Assembly (NCBI RefSeq): GCF_034059295.1
Contig: NZ_CP139141.1
Span: 3,207,001-3,271,000, forward strand
Source: Pseudomonas sp. HR96
Lineage (GTDB): Bacteria > Pseudomonadota > Gammaproteobacteria > Pseudomonadales > Pseudomonadaceae
Length of the DNA stretch: 64,000 bases
Direction: 5' to 3'
The translations under genes and the position numbers were made by a program. The stretch's first letter is position 1. Every line of letters begins with the position of its first letter. Below, piece after piece: positions 16,662 through 24,159 of the stretch. The notes below the pieces were generated by a model that saw nothing but the letters and a program-made list of their open reading frames with translations, ran no database searches and was not told where the DNA came from.

Positions 16662-18176
16662 ATGCCCGCCCCGGTGATCGCCCTGGACCACGTGTCCAAA
16701 CGCTACCCCAACGGCTTTCTCGCCCTGGAGCGGGTTTCGCTGGCTTTTCACGCCGGCGAAATCCACGCCTTGCTCGGCGAGAACGGCGCGGGTAAGTCGA
16801 CCTTGATGAACATCCTTTATGGCGTCCACGAGCCCAGCGAAGGCGGCGTGCTGATGGACGCCCGCCAGGTGCTGCATCGGCGGCCCGCCGACGCCATTGC
16901 CAATGGCATCGGCATGGTCCACCAGCATTTCAAGCTGGTGCTGCCGTTCACCGTCGCCGAAAACCTCGCGCTGGTGGCCAAGGGCGCCCGCCGCCAGGCG
17001 CTGCGCCGCAAGGCCGATGTGCGCGCCTTCATGCAGGGCTTGGGCGTCGACCTGGACCCCGACGCGGTGGTCGGTCGCCTGCCACTGGCCCTGCAACAAC
17101 GGGTGGAAATCCTCAAGGCGCTGGTCAACGACAGCCGCGTGCTGCTGCTCGACGAGCCCTCGACCATTCTCACCCCCAGCGAGATCGTCAACCTCTACGC
17201 CACGCTGCGCTTGATCGCCCGGCGCGGCACGGCGGTAGCGGTGGTCACCCACAACGTCGACGAAGTACTGGCCCACGTCGACCGCTACACCGTGTTGCGT
17301 CGTGGCCGCAACAACGGCACCGGCCTGATCGCCGACACCAGCGCCGCGCAGTTGGTGGAGCGCATCGTCGGCCATGCCGTGAGCAACGACCCACGCATCG
17401 GTGCCCAGCGCCAGCCTGGGCGCGAGCGGCTGCGCCTGGCACAGGTGTCGTTGCAACCGAGCAGCGGTTCGCCAGGCCTGCACAGCCTCGACCTGAGCCT
17501 GCACGCCGGCGAAGTGGTCGGCGTGGCCGGGGTCGAGGGCAACGGCCAGACCGAGCTGTTCGAGCTGCTGGCCGGCCAGCGCCTGTCCGAGACCGGGCAG
17601 TTGCAGCGCAGCGACGACCAGGTGACGGTCGCGTTGGTGCCCCAGGACCGCCATCAGCAAGGGCTGTCGCTGGACCTGTCGGTGGCGCAGAACCTGCTCT
17701 ACCCGCGGATCATGGCCGGCCAGTACCGTCGCGCCGGGCTGCTCGACCACAGCGCCATCGGTGCCCAGGCCAGCGGCATGATCGACGCCTCGGACATTCG
17801 TACCCATTCACCCGCCAGCCCGGCGCGGTCATTGTCCGGCGGCAATCAGCAAAAGATCGTGGTAGCCCGCGCCCTCGACCAGGCCGCTGCCGTGGTGGTG
17901 GTCTACCAGCCCACCCGCGGGCTGGACGTCGCCGCCGCCGAGGCGGTGCTGACGCGCCTGGCCGCCGCGGCCGACGCCGGCACCTGCGTGGTGGTCATCT
18001 CCTCGAACATCGAGGAACTGATTCGCGTCTCGGACCGCATCCTGGTCATGAACGCCGGGCGCATCACCGGCAGCGTTCAGGGCGCCGAAATGACGGTACA
18101 GGCCATCGGCCCGTTGATGACCCAGGGCCGCAGCTGCCCTGCCCCTTCCCCCGAACTGGAGCCTGTCGATGTCTGA
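16662..18176 (+). CDS. ABC transporter ATPase, duplicated nucleoside/sugar type
   Basis: A 504-residue protein with two fused ATPase domains. The first has Walker A L-L-G-E-N-G-A-G-K-S-T and Walker B VLLLDEPS, but its signature is weak (LPLALQQRVEIL). The second has a degenerate P-loop (GVEGNGQTELF), a strong signature SLSGGNQQKIVVARAL and an altered Walker B, VVVVYQPTRGLD. This asymmetry is normal for the sugar/nucleoside type. The ATG at 16662 is preferred over a GTG at 16653 because GAAGAG then provides a ribosome site. It overlaps the next gene by eight bases. Confidence 0.9.
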   Translation: MPAPVIALDHVSKRYPNGFLALERVSLAFHAGEIHALLGENGAGKSTLMNILYGVHEPSEGGVLMDARQVLHRRPADAIANGIGMVHQHFKLVLPFTVAENLALVAKGARRQALRRKADVRAFMQGLGVDLDPDAVVGRLPLALQQRVEILKALVNDSRVLLLDEPSTILTPSEIVNLYATLRLIARRGTAVAVVTHNVDEVLAHVDRYTVLRRGRNNGTGLIADTSAAQLVERIVGHAVSNDPRIGAQRQPGRERLRLAQVSLQPSSGSPGLHSLDLSLHAGEVVGVAGVEGNGQTELFELLAGQRLSETGQLQRSDDQVTVALVPQDRHQQGLSLDLSVAQNLLYPRIMAGQYRRAGLLDHSAIGAQASGMIDASDIRTHSPASPARSLSGGNQQKIVVARALDQAAAVVVVYQPTRGLDVAAAEAVLTRLAAAADAGTCVVVISSNIEELIRVSDRILVMNAGRITGSVQGAEMTVQAIGPLMTQGRSCPAPSPELEPVDV

Positions 18177-19269
18177 ACCCGTTCAATCGCTGCCGGGCTC
18201 GCCGCTGCTCGAACTGCGCCGGCTGCTGGCCCGCTTCAGCCTGCCCCTGTCACTCAAGGTCACCCTGGCCGCCTTCATCGGCTCGCTGGTGCTGGGCCTG
18301 GGCCTGATCGCCTGCCTGGGGTTTCCCCTGCTGGCGGCAATCCGCGTGGCGCTCGACGGCTCCTTCGGCGACGCCCGGGCCATCGCCGACACCCTGGTGT
18401 TCATGACCCCGCGGCTGCTGGTGGCGCTCGGCGCGCTGGTGGCGATTCGCGGCGGCCTGTTCAACCTCGGCGGCGAAGGCCAACTGCAGATGGGCGCCAT
18501 GGGCGCCATGCTGCCGTACCTGGCCTTCGGCGACATCGGCGTGGCCTTGCTGCCGCTGGCAATCATCAGTGGCGCGCTGTGCGGGGCGCTGTGGGGGGTG
18601 ATCCCGGCCGTGCTCAAGCTGTGGCGCGGCGCCGACGAAATCATCGTCACGCTGCTGATGAACTTCATCGCCATCTACTGGGTGAAGTACCTGGTGCAAG
18701 GACCGATGCGCCCGTCGGGCTCGACCTTCAACATGTCGGCGCAACTGCCCAAGGCCGGCGTCTTCCTGCCGCTGCTCGACGGCACTCGCCTGCACCTGGG
18801 CGTGCTGCTGGCGGTGCTGATCGCGCTGGCGGTGTGGGTGATGCTGCAGCACACCGCCTTCGGCCTCAGGCTGCGGGCCAGCGGCCAGAGCCCCGGGTTC
18901 GTCCGCCTGCAAGGGCAATCGGCGGGCCAGATGATCGTGTCCAGCATGGCCATTTCCGGGGCCATCGGCGGCCTCGCCGGCGCCTTCGAGGTGCTCGGCG
19001 TGCAGTACCGCCTGATTGACGGCTTCTCCTCCGGCCTGGGCTTCGAAGGGTTGGCCGTGGCCTTTCTGGCCGGGCTGGAGCCCTTCGGCGCGCTGCTGGT
19101 GTCGCTGTATTTCGGCGCCATCAACAACGCCGCGCTGGCCTTGCAGACCTCGCTGTCGATCCCCTCGGCGCTGGCCGACGTGCTCAGCGGCCTGCCCATT
19201 GTGCTGCTGGCGGTGATCAGCGGCGTCCTGCTCAGCAAAGGGAGGTCCGTATGGACATCAACTCGGTAA
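18169..19269 (+). CDS. ABC transporter permease 1 (BMP/nucleoside type)
   Basis: A 366-residue inner-membrane permease with about ten hydrophobic segments. It has the branched-chain/nucleoside permease motifs FNLGGEGQLQMGAMGAM, GADEIIVTLLMNFIAIYWVKYL and GFEGLAVAFLAGLEPFGAL. It pairs with the second permease, whose gene starts 19 bases before this one ends. Its order after binding protein and ATPase is standard for BMP importers. Confidence 0.9.
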   Translation: MSEPVQSLPGSPLLELRRLLARFSLPLSLKVTLAAFIGSLVLGLGLIACLGFPLLAAIRVALDGSFGDARAIADTLVFMTPRLLVALGALVAIRGGLFNLGGEGQLQMGAMGAMLPYLAFGDIGVALLPLAIISGALCGALWGVIPAVLKLWRGADEIIVTLLMNFIAIYWVKYLVQGPMRPSGSTFNMSAQLPKAGVFLPLLDGTRLHLGVLLAVLIALAVWVMLQHTAFGLRLRASGQSPGFVRLQGQSAGQMIVSSMAISGAIGGLAGAFEVLGVQYRLIDGFSSGLGFEGLAVAFLAGLEPFGALLVSLYFGAINNAALALQTSLSIPSALADVLSGLPIVLLAVISGVLLSKGRSVWTSTR

Positions 19270-20189
19270 CCCTCGCCCTGTTTCTCGCCGGTGGTGTGCG
19301 CCTGTGCGTGCCGGTGCTGCTGGCCGCCCTCGGCGAGCTGGTGTCGGAGCGCGCCGGTGTGTTCACCATCGGCCTGGAAGGGCTGATGCTGTTCGGCGCG
19401 GTGTCTTCGGCGGTGGGCCTGGCGGCCACCGGCTCGCCGGTCGCCGCCCTGCTGCTGGGCATGCTCGGTGGCCTGCTGGCTGCCGCCCTGCTGGCGCTCG
19501 GCACGGTGCTGGGGCGGGCCAACCAGATCGTCATGGGCATCGGCTTCAACCTGGTCGCCATCGGCGTCACCTCGCTGGTGCGCCAGGTGGTGCTGGTGCA
19601 TGCGCCGGCGGCCGGTTCCATGCGCTCGGTGACGATGCTGAAAATTCCTGGCCTGGCCGACATCCCGGTCCTGGGCCGCGCACTGTTCTCTCAGAGCCCG
19701 GTGTTCTATGCCGCCGTGCTGCTGGCCGTGGTGCTGTGGCTGGTGTTGCGCTACAGCCGCCTCGGCCTGCTGCTGCGCGGCGCGGGCGAAAACGCCGCAG
19801 CCCTGGACGCCGCCGGCCAGCCAGTACTGGGCCTGCGCTTTGGCGCCGCGCTGTTCACCGGCCTGCTGGCGGGCCTGGGCGGCAGCTACCTGTGCATCGT
19901 CGCCTCGGGCGGCACCTTCATCGACAACATGACCTCGGGGCGCGGCTACCTGGCCATCGCCATCGCCATCTTCGCCCGCTGGATGCCCCTGCGCACCTTG
20001 CTGGTGGCCCTGGCCCTGGGCCTGCTCGAAGCCCTGCAGTTTCAAGGGCAGTACCTGGGCATCGACATTCCCGCCCCGCTGTTGATGGCCACGCCCTTCG
20101 TGGTCGCGCTGCTGGCCTGGATCGTCATGGGCCGCGCCGGCGCAGCGCCGGCCGACCTGGGCAAACCCTTCCTGCGCGGCCAGCACTGA
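19251..20189 (+). CDS. ABC transporter permease 2 (BMP/nucleoside type)
   Basis: A 312-residue inner-membrane protein starting MDINSVTLALFLAGGVRLCVPVLLAALGEL. The family block SERAGVFTIGLEGLMLFGAV follows, then IVMGIGFNLVAIGVTSLV and GRGYLAIAIAIFARW. A strong GGGAGG ribosome site lies inside the end of the preceding gene. It completes a four-protein importer encoded at 15679-20189. Confidence 0.9.
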   Translation: MDINSVTLALFLAGGVRLCVPVLLAALGELVSERAGVFTIGLEGLMLFGAVSSAVGLAATGSPVAALLLGMLGGLLAAALLALGTVLGRANQIVMGIGFNLVAIGVTSLVRQVVLVHAPAAGSMRSVTMLKIPGLADIPVLGRALFSQSPVFYAAVLLAVVLWLVLRYSRLGLLLRGAGENAAALDAAGQPVLGLRFGAALFTGLLAGLGGSYLCIVASGGTFIDNMTSGRGYLAIAIAIFARWMPLRTLLVALALGLLEALQFQGQYLGIDIPAPLLMATPFVVALLAWIVMGRAGAAPADLGKPFLRGQH

Positions 20190-20220
20190 GCAACCTCTCA
20201 TCATCCTCAAGGAATACCTC

Positions 20221-20622
20221 ATGAATCAGGCAATCAACCCCACCGGCTGGATCATCGGCAAGACTGCCACCGGCCTCAACCACCTCAACTGGGGCATCAA
20301 GGCCGGCAACCACGTGTACGTGGCCGGCATGCTCAGCACCGACCCCGTCGATGGCAGCATCGTCGGTGTCGGCGACATCGAAGTGCAGACCCGGCGCGTG
20401 CTCGACAGCATCAAGGTGGTGCTCGAAGCCGCCGGCAGCCGCATGGACGACGTCACCATGAACCAGATCTTCCTGCGCAACCTGGACGACTACCACGCCT
20501 TCAACGAGATCTACGTCAGCTACTTTCCCAACCTGTTGCCGGCACGTTTTTGCGTGAAGCTGGAGATGGTTCGCCCGGAGTTTCTGGTCGAAATCGCCAC
20601 CACCGCCGTCATATCCGCCTGA
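20221..20622 (+). CDS. RidA/RutC-family protein 2
   Basis: A 133-residue RidA-fold protein, clearly different from the one at 15219. It begins with INPTGWIIGKTATGLNHLNWGIKAGNHVYVAGMLSTDP. It has the classic C-terminal RFCVKLEMVRPEFLVEIATTAVI, with the Arg-bearing A-R-F strand. AAGGAA lies eight bases before the ATG. Two RidA paralogues in one cluster suggest two imine or enamine intermediates, or a hetero-oligomer. It lies between the importer and the aldo/keto reductase. Confidence 0.85.
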   Translation: MNQAINPTGWIIGKTATGLNHLNWGIKAGNHVYVAGMLSTDPVDGSIVGVGDIEVQTRRVLDSIKVVLEAAGSRMDDVTMNQIFLRNLDDYHAFNEIYVSYFPNLLPARFCVKLEMVRPEFLVEIATTAVISA

Positions 20623-20635
20623 GCCGGGAGCGTTC

Positions 20636-21643
20636 ATGGACTACCGATACCTGGGCCGCAGTGGCCTGAAAGTCTCCGAGTTGTGCCTGGGCAGCATGAT
20701 GTTCGGTGGCGCCACCGACGAGCCGACCTCGGCGCGCATCATCGCCAGCGCCGCCGACAACGGGGTCAATTTCATCGACAGTGCCGACCTGTACAACAAG
20801 GGTGAGTCCGAGCGTGTGGTCGGTCGGGCCATCGCCGCGCAGCGCGACCGCTGGGTGCTGGCCAGCAAGGTCGGCAACCCCATGAGCAGCCTGCCGAACC
20901 AGAGCGGCATGTCGCGCAAGTGGATCAGGGAGGCTGCCCACGGCTGCCTGCAACGCCTGGGCACCGACTACATCGACATCCTCTACATGCACAAGGCCGA
21001 TTTCGACGCGCCGCTGGAAGAAATGGTGCTGGCCTTCGCCGACCTGATTCGCGAGGGCAAGATCGGCTACTTCGCGGTGTCCAACTTCAAGGCCTGGCGC
21101 CTCGCCGAAACCGTGCGCCTGGCCCGCGAGGCCGGCATCGGCGGCCCGGTCGCGACCCAGCCGCTGTACAACCTGGTCAACCGCGAGGCCGAGGTGGAGA
21201 TCCTGCCTTCAGCCAGCCACCTGGGGGTCGGCACGGTGTGCTACAGCCCCCTGGCTCGGGGCATCCTGACCGGCAAGTACCGCGAAGGGGTCGCCCCGCA
21301 GGCGGACAGCCGCGCCGGGCGCGCCGACCCGCGCATGCTCGAGGCCGAGTGGCGCCCGGAGTCGCTGGAGGTCGCCGCGCAACTGGCTGCCTACGCCGAG
21401 CGCAGCGGCCGCCAGCCGGCCCACCTGGCGCAGACCTGGGTGATGCGCAACCGCCAGGTCAGCAGCACCCTGGTCGGCCCGCGTACCGTAGCTCAATGGG
21501 ACGACGCCATCGCCGCCCTGGCCTGCCCCTGGACTGCCGAGGACGAAGCCTTCTGCGACGCCCTGGTGTCCCCCGGCAAGAGCTCGAGCCTGGGCCCGGT
21601 CGACCCCCATCACCCCATCGAAGGCCGCACGCCGCGCCTCTGA
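20636..21643 (+). CDS. Aldo/keto reductase of the RutA-like cluster
   Basis: A 335-residue NADPH-dependent AKR of the YghZ/AKR12-14-like type. The catalytic residues are visible: Asp and Tyr in FIDSADLYNKGESE, Lys in WVLASKVGNP, His in DILYMHKADF. Later blocks are KIGYFAVSNFKAWRL and VCYSPLARGILTGKYREG. It probably reduces an aldehyde produced in the pathway, as RutE or YdfG reduces malonic semialdehyde in the Rut pathway; that analogy is an inference. GGGAG precedes the ATG. Confidence 0.88.
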   Translation: MDYRYLGRSGLKVSELCLGSMMFGGATDEPTSARIIASAADNGVNFIDSADLYNKGESERVVGRAIAAQRDRWVLASKVGNPMSSLPNQSGMSRKWIREAAHGCLQRLGTDYIDILYMHKADFDAPLEEMVLAFADLIREGKIGYFAVSNFKAWRLAETVRLAREAGIGGPVATQPLYNLVNREAEVEILPSASHLGVGTVCYSPLARGILTGKYREGVAPQADSRAGRADPRMLEAEWRPESLEVAAQLAAYAERSGRQPAHLAQTWVMRNRQVSSTLVGPRTVAQWDDAIAALACPWTAEDEAFCDALVSPGKSSSLGPVDPHHPIEGRTPRL

Positions 21644-21677
21644 TGGCCGTTCATCGCTCAATTGGATCGACACGCTC

Positions 21678-22214
21678 ATGACTTGCCCTGACGTCAACGC
21701 CCCACCCACCCCGGTATTGGCCGACGCCTACCGCGACGGCATGCGCCTGCTGCCCGCCGGGGTCTGCCTGATCACCAGCCAGCATGCCGGCGAATGGGGC
21801 GGCATGATCGCCACCGCCGTGACCTCGGTCAGCGCCGAGCCACCGACCCTGCTGGTGTGCGTCAACCGCAGCGCCTCGCTGTTCGCCATGATCCAGGCCA
21901 GCGGCAGCTTCTGCGTCAACGTGCTGGCCACTGCGGCGCTGCCGCTGGTGGAGCAATTCAGCAGCTCGGCACGCCGCGCCGAACGCTTCCAGACCGGCAC
22001 CTGGAGCACCCTGCCCAGCGGCGCACCGGCCTGCGGCGAAGCCCTGGTGGCCTTCGACTGCCGGGTGGCCAAGGTGGTCGACTGGCACAGCCACGGGATC
22101 TTTCTCGGTGAGGTGGGTGCGGTGTTGCAGCCAGCGGGTTCAACCGAGGGGGCGCCTTTGCTGTATATGGATCGGCGCTTTCATCATTTGCGGGAGTTGC
22201 TGGTGGTGGAGTGA
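21678..22214 (+). CDS. RutF/HpaC-like NAD(P)H:flavin reductase
   Basis: A 178-residue flavin reductase domain: YRDGMRLLPAGVCLITSQ, the MIATAVTSVSAEPPTLLVCVNRSASLFAMIQASGSFCVNVLA core, and a terminal PLLYMDRRFHHL. Such proteins supply FMNH2 to LLM-class monooxygenases. It closes the cluster and is the natural partner of the RutA-like enzyme at 14101. The ribosome site is weak, suggesting lower expression or coupling. No terminator is obvious before the minus-strand gene ending at 22271. Confidence 0.88.
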   Translation: MTCPDVNAPPTPVLADAYRDGMRLLPAGVCLITSQHAGEWGGMIATAVTSVSAEPPTLLVCVNRSASLFAMIQASGSFCVNVLATAALPLVEQFSSSARRAERFQTGTWSTLPSGAPACGEALVAFDCRVAKVVDWHSHGIFLGEVGAVLQPAGSTEGAPLLYMDRRFHHLRELLVVE

Positions 22215-22270
22215 GAGGGGCTTGGTGTTTTCTGGGAAAGGGCCGCGTATGGAAGTGGGCCCGATATCAC

Positions 22271-23563
22271 TCAAGCCAGCAGCCCCCAATGCACCCGCTC
22301 CTCAGTAACCGTATGCTTATCGGAAAACGGCCAGGAGCGAACAAAGTAGCGCTCGGCGAAATGGGTGGGCATGATCTCGCCCTCTTTGACGTGGCGGATG
22401 ACCTCGGAGTGAAGCATCCCGCGCGCTTCATGGGGCAGCCACATGGCTTTCCAGTACCCGGTCTGCGGGCAGACCTGTCCGCTGAAGCAACCTTTGACTG
22501 GAAACTTCGATTGGTCGAAGCCGGCAGCGCCGGGCATGGGTCTGCCGGTGGCGGGTTCGAGCATCTTCTCGTCGGCGAGCCGTTTGATCAGCTCTTCGCT
22601 GGGTTTCTCGGGTGGGATGTTGGCGAGGCGTTCTTCCAGCCATTGGAGTTTGCCGTCCCATTCAGGCAGGGGCGCTGGAGGGAGGGGGACGATTTCGTTG
22701 ATTTCCGGGACTTTCGGATGGGCGTAGGAATAGCGCGCGAGAATGCGCCAGATAATGTTATAGCGGCGAGCACGCTCCTTGTCCTCTTTCTGGCCTAAAT
22801 AGTTGAATCGATCTGTCTCAAGCGGACCACTAAAAGCACTTTCCAGATAGCCCGCCGACGTCTCATCCCCCCCTGCAACGCCAAGCTGAAATGCTGACAA
22901 CGCGCCTGCATATTGTTTATCGAGTTTCATACCTATGCCTAGCCTTGCAGCCGCTCCTCCGTGACCCTGCTCGGCAGCACATCGATACATCGCATTAGCA
23001 ACTATCGGCGCGATATCGACCGGCTCTAGTTTATTAGCAATGTACGATTGTCCTTGGGGGCTACCTTCATCCGCTGACTTGCGGAAATACCGTAAAGCCA
23101 TCTCCGGATCTCGTACAAGTCCAGCCCCTCCTTGCTGTAAAAATACACCTATAAAGTAATAGCCAGTCGCAACTCCACTCGCGATCAACTCTTGGGAAAG
23201 CCGCAAGTGGTCGCTCCCCTTGAGTGTAAAAAAGCCGCGCATCGCCCCCGCTTGCAAGTTCATATTGGCTTTATGATGACCCTGCTCAGCGGCAATACGA
23301 TATAGCCGCTCCACCTCTATATCCACCGACTTCACCTGCTTTAGCGCATTACCGTTTTGCAGCCATCGGGCGTATTTAAAAAGAATATCGACTTCCATGC
23401 TGGATTCAGGAATGACTTCGTAAACACAAGTGAATGCGAGATTATCTTTAAGGCTAGCGACGCGATCCATGACAAAATCCCCTTTACTATGACCAACATT
23501 ATCACCATCGCACGCAACGACGGCAAAGCACACCACAGCTATTAGTGTCCTTATCAATCCCAT
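22271..23563 (-). CDS. Sel1-repeat lipoprotein 1, probable phospholipase immunity protein (Tli5-like)
   Basis: A 430-residue protein with a lipoprotein signal ending V-V-A-C (Cys about residue 18) followed by Asp, a residue that tends to retain lipoproteins at the inner membrane. Sel1-type helical repeats follow (YRIAAEQGHHKANMNL, FRKSADEGSPQGQSYIANKL, CAAEQGHGGAAARLG). The last 146 residues differ from those of the paralogue at 24141 at only four positions. Sel1-repeat lipoproteins encoded beside PldB are known T6SS immunity proteins in P. aeruginosa; the role here is inferred. Its ATG lies four codons upstream of the position used by the paralogue, where the sequence reads ATA instead of ATG. 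Confidence 0.75.
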   Translation of the reverse strand: MGLIRTLIAVVCFAVVACDGDNVGHSKGDFVMDRVASLKDNLAFTCVYEVIPESSMEVDILFKYARWLQNGNALKQVKSVDIEVERLYRIAAEQGHHKANMNLQAGAMRGFFTLKGSDHLRLSQELIASGVATGYYFIGVFLQQGGAGLVRDPEMALRYFRKSADEGSPQGQSYIANKLEPVDIAPIVANAMYRCAAEQGHGGAAARLGIGMKLDKQYAGALSAFQLGVAGGDETSAGYLESAFSGPLETDRFNYLGQKEDKERARRYNIIWRILARYSYAHPKVPEINEIVPLPPAPLPEWDGKLQWLEERLANIPPEKPSEELIKRLADEKMLEPATGRPMPGAAGFDQSKFPVKGCFSGQVCPQTGYWKAMWLPHEARGMLHSEVIRHVKEGEIMPTHFAERYFVRSWPFSDKHTVTEERVHWGLLA

Positions 23564-23835
23564 GTCGCCACGTTGGCGTTTTCGTAAGAAAACTCGATCA
23601 AAGATGCACACGGCGCCTTCTTGCCCCTCATAAGCGTTTAATTTTCTCCAATGATTCGTTCCCACGCTCTGAATTTCTCTTCAACCTCATCCCCCGCCCC
23701 CTCCCCCCCCGCATGCAGCTTCCACAACCTGCGCCGCAACTCCGCCGTCACACTCACCCACTCATGCGCAATATTCAGCTAACTGTCTACTTGCATACTT
23801 CGGGTATTGATATTCACAGAGCCGTTAAACCTCGA
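23564..23835 (-). pseudogene. Relic of a second phospholipase D gene (C-terminal end only)
   Basis: This stretch aligns by eye with the 3' end of the phospholipase gene at 25427-25700. The word CCCCGCATGCAGCTTCCACA recurs, followed by similar sequence through TTGATATTC. The minus frame ends E-N-A-N-V-A-T-W-D-stop, matching D-N-A-T-V-W-T-W-D-stop of the intact gene. An indel near 23635 breaks the frame, and homology is lost beyond about 23835. It abuts the start of lipoprotein 1 exactly as the intact gene abuts lipoprotein 2. Confidence 0.82.
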
Positions 23836-23910
23836 TCAGATCGATATCAGAGAAAAGACAGCTGCCTCTAATCAGCTCACATTTTTGAGCCAGCGACAAT
23901 CACCGCTAGA

Positions 23911-24159
23911 TCAGCTCGTCACCCCGTCAATATCGGCTACCTGGTTAGCATTAGTTTTCTGGCCACTGTCACAAGCAGCGATGAAGAGGCAAGCTGAAGC
24001 CACAGCGCCACGGGTGAATTTAAAACTCTGATCGCGTATCAGCACAAAGGCGTCGCTGTACTTGATACTTTTACTTTTATTATCGAGCACTCCCTCATGC
24101 CTGAATTTAAAGTTTGCTAATGAACGTCTCAGAATACTCGTCACCCCAACAACCCCCAA
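23911..24159 (-). pseudogene. Unassigned fragment with a lipobox-like segment
   Basis: An open minus-strand frame overlapping the end of lipoprotein 2. It contains FKFTRGAVASACLFIAACDS, which looks like a lipoprotein signal whose C-D pair matches both Sel1 lipoproteins. It stops about 15 residues later at VADIDGVTS. No start codon and ribosome site fit well. It could be the N-terminal remnant of a third immunity lipoprotein, or chance. Positions 23836-23910 hold nothing recognisable. Confidence 0.35.

Noticed and set aside
18675..20222. Long minus-strand open frame opposite the BMP permease genes
   Set aside because: Low-complexity Gln/His/Ala translation antisense to two clear permeases. 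No ribosome site.
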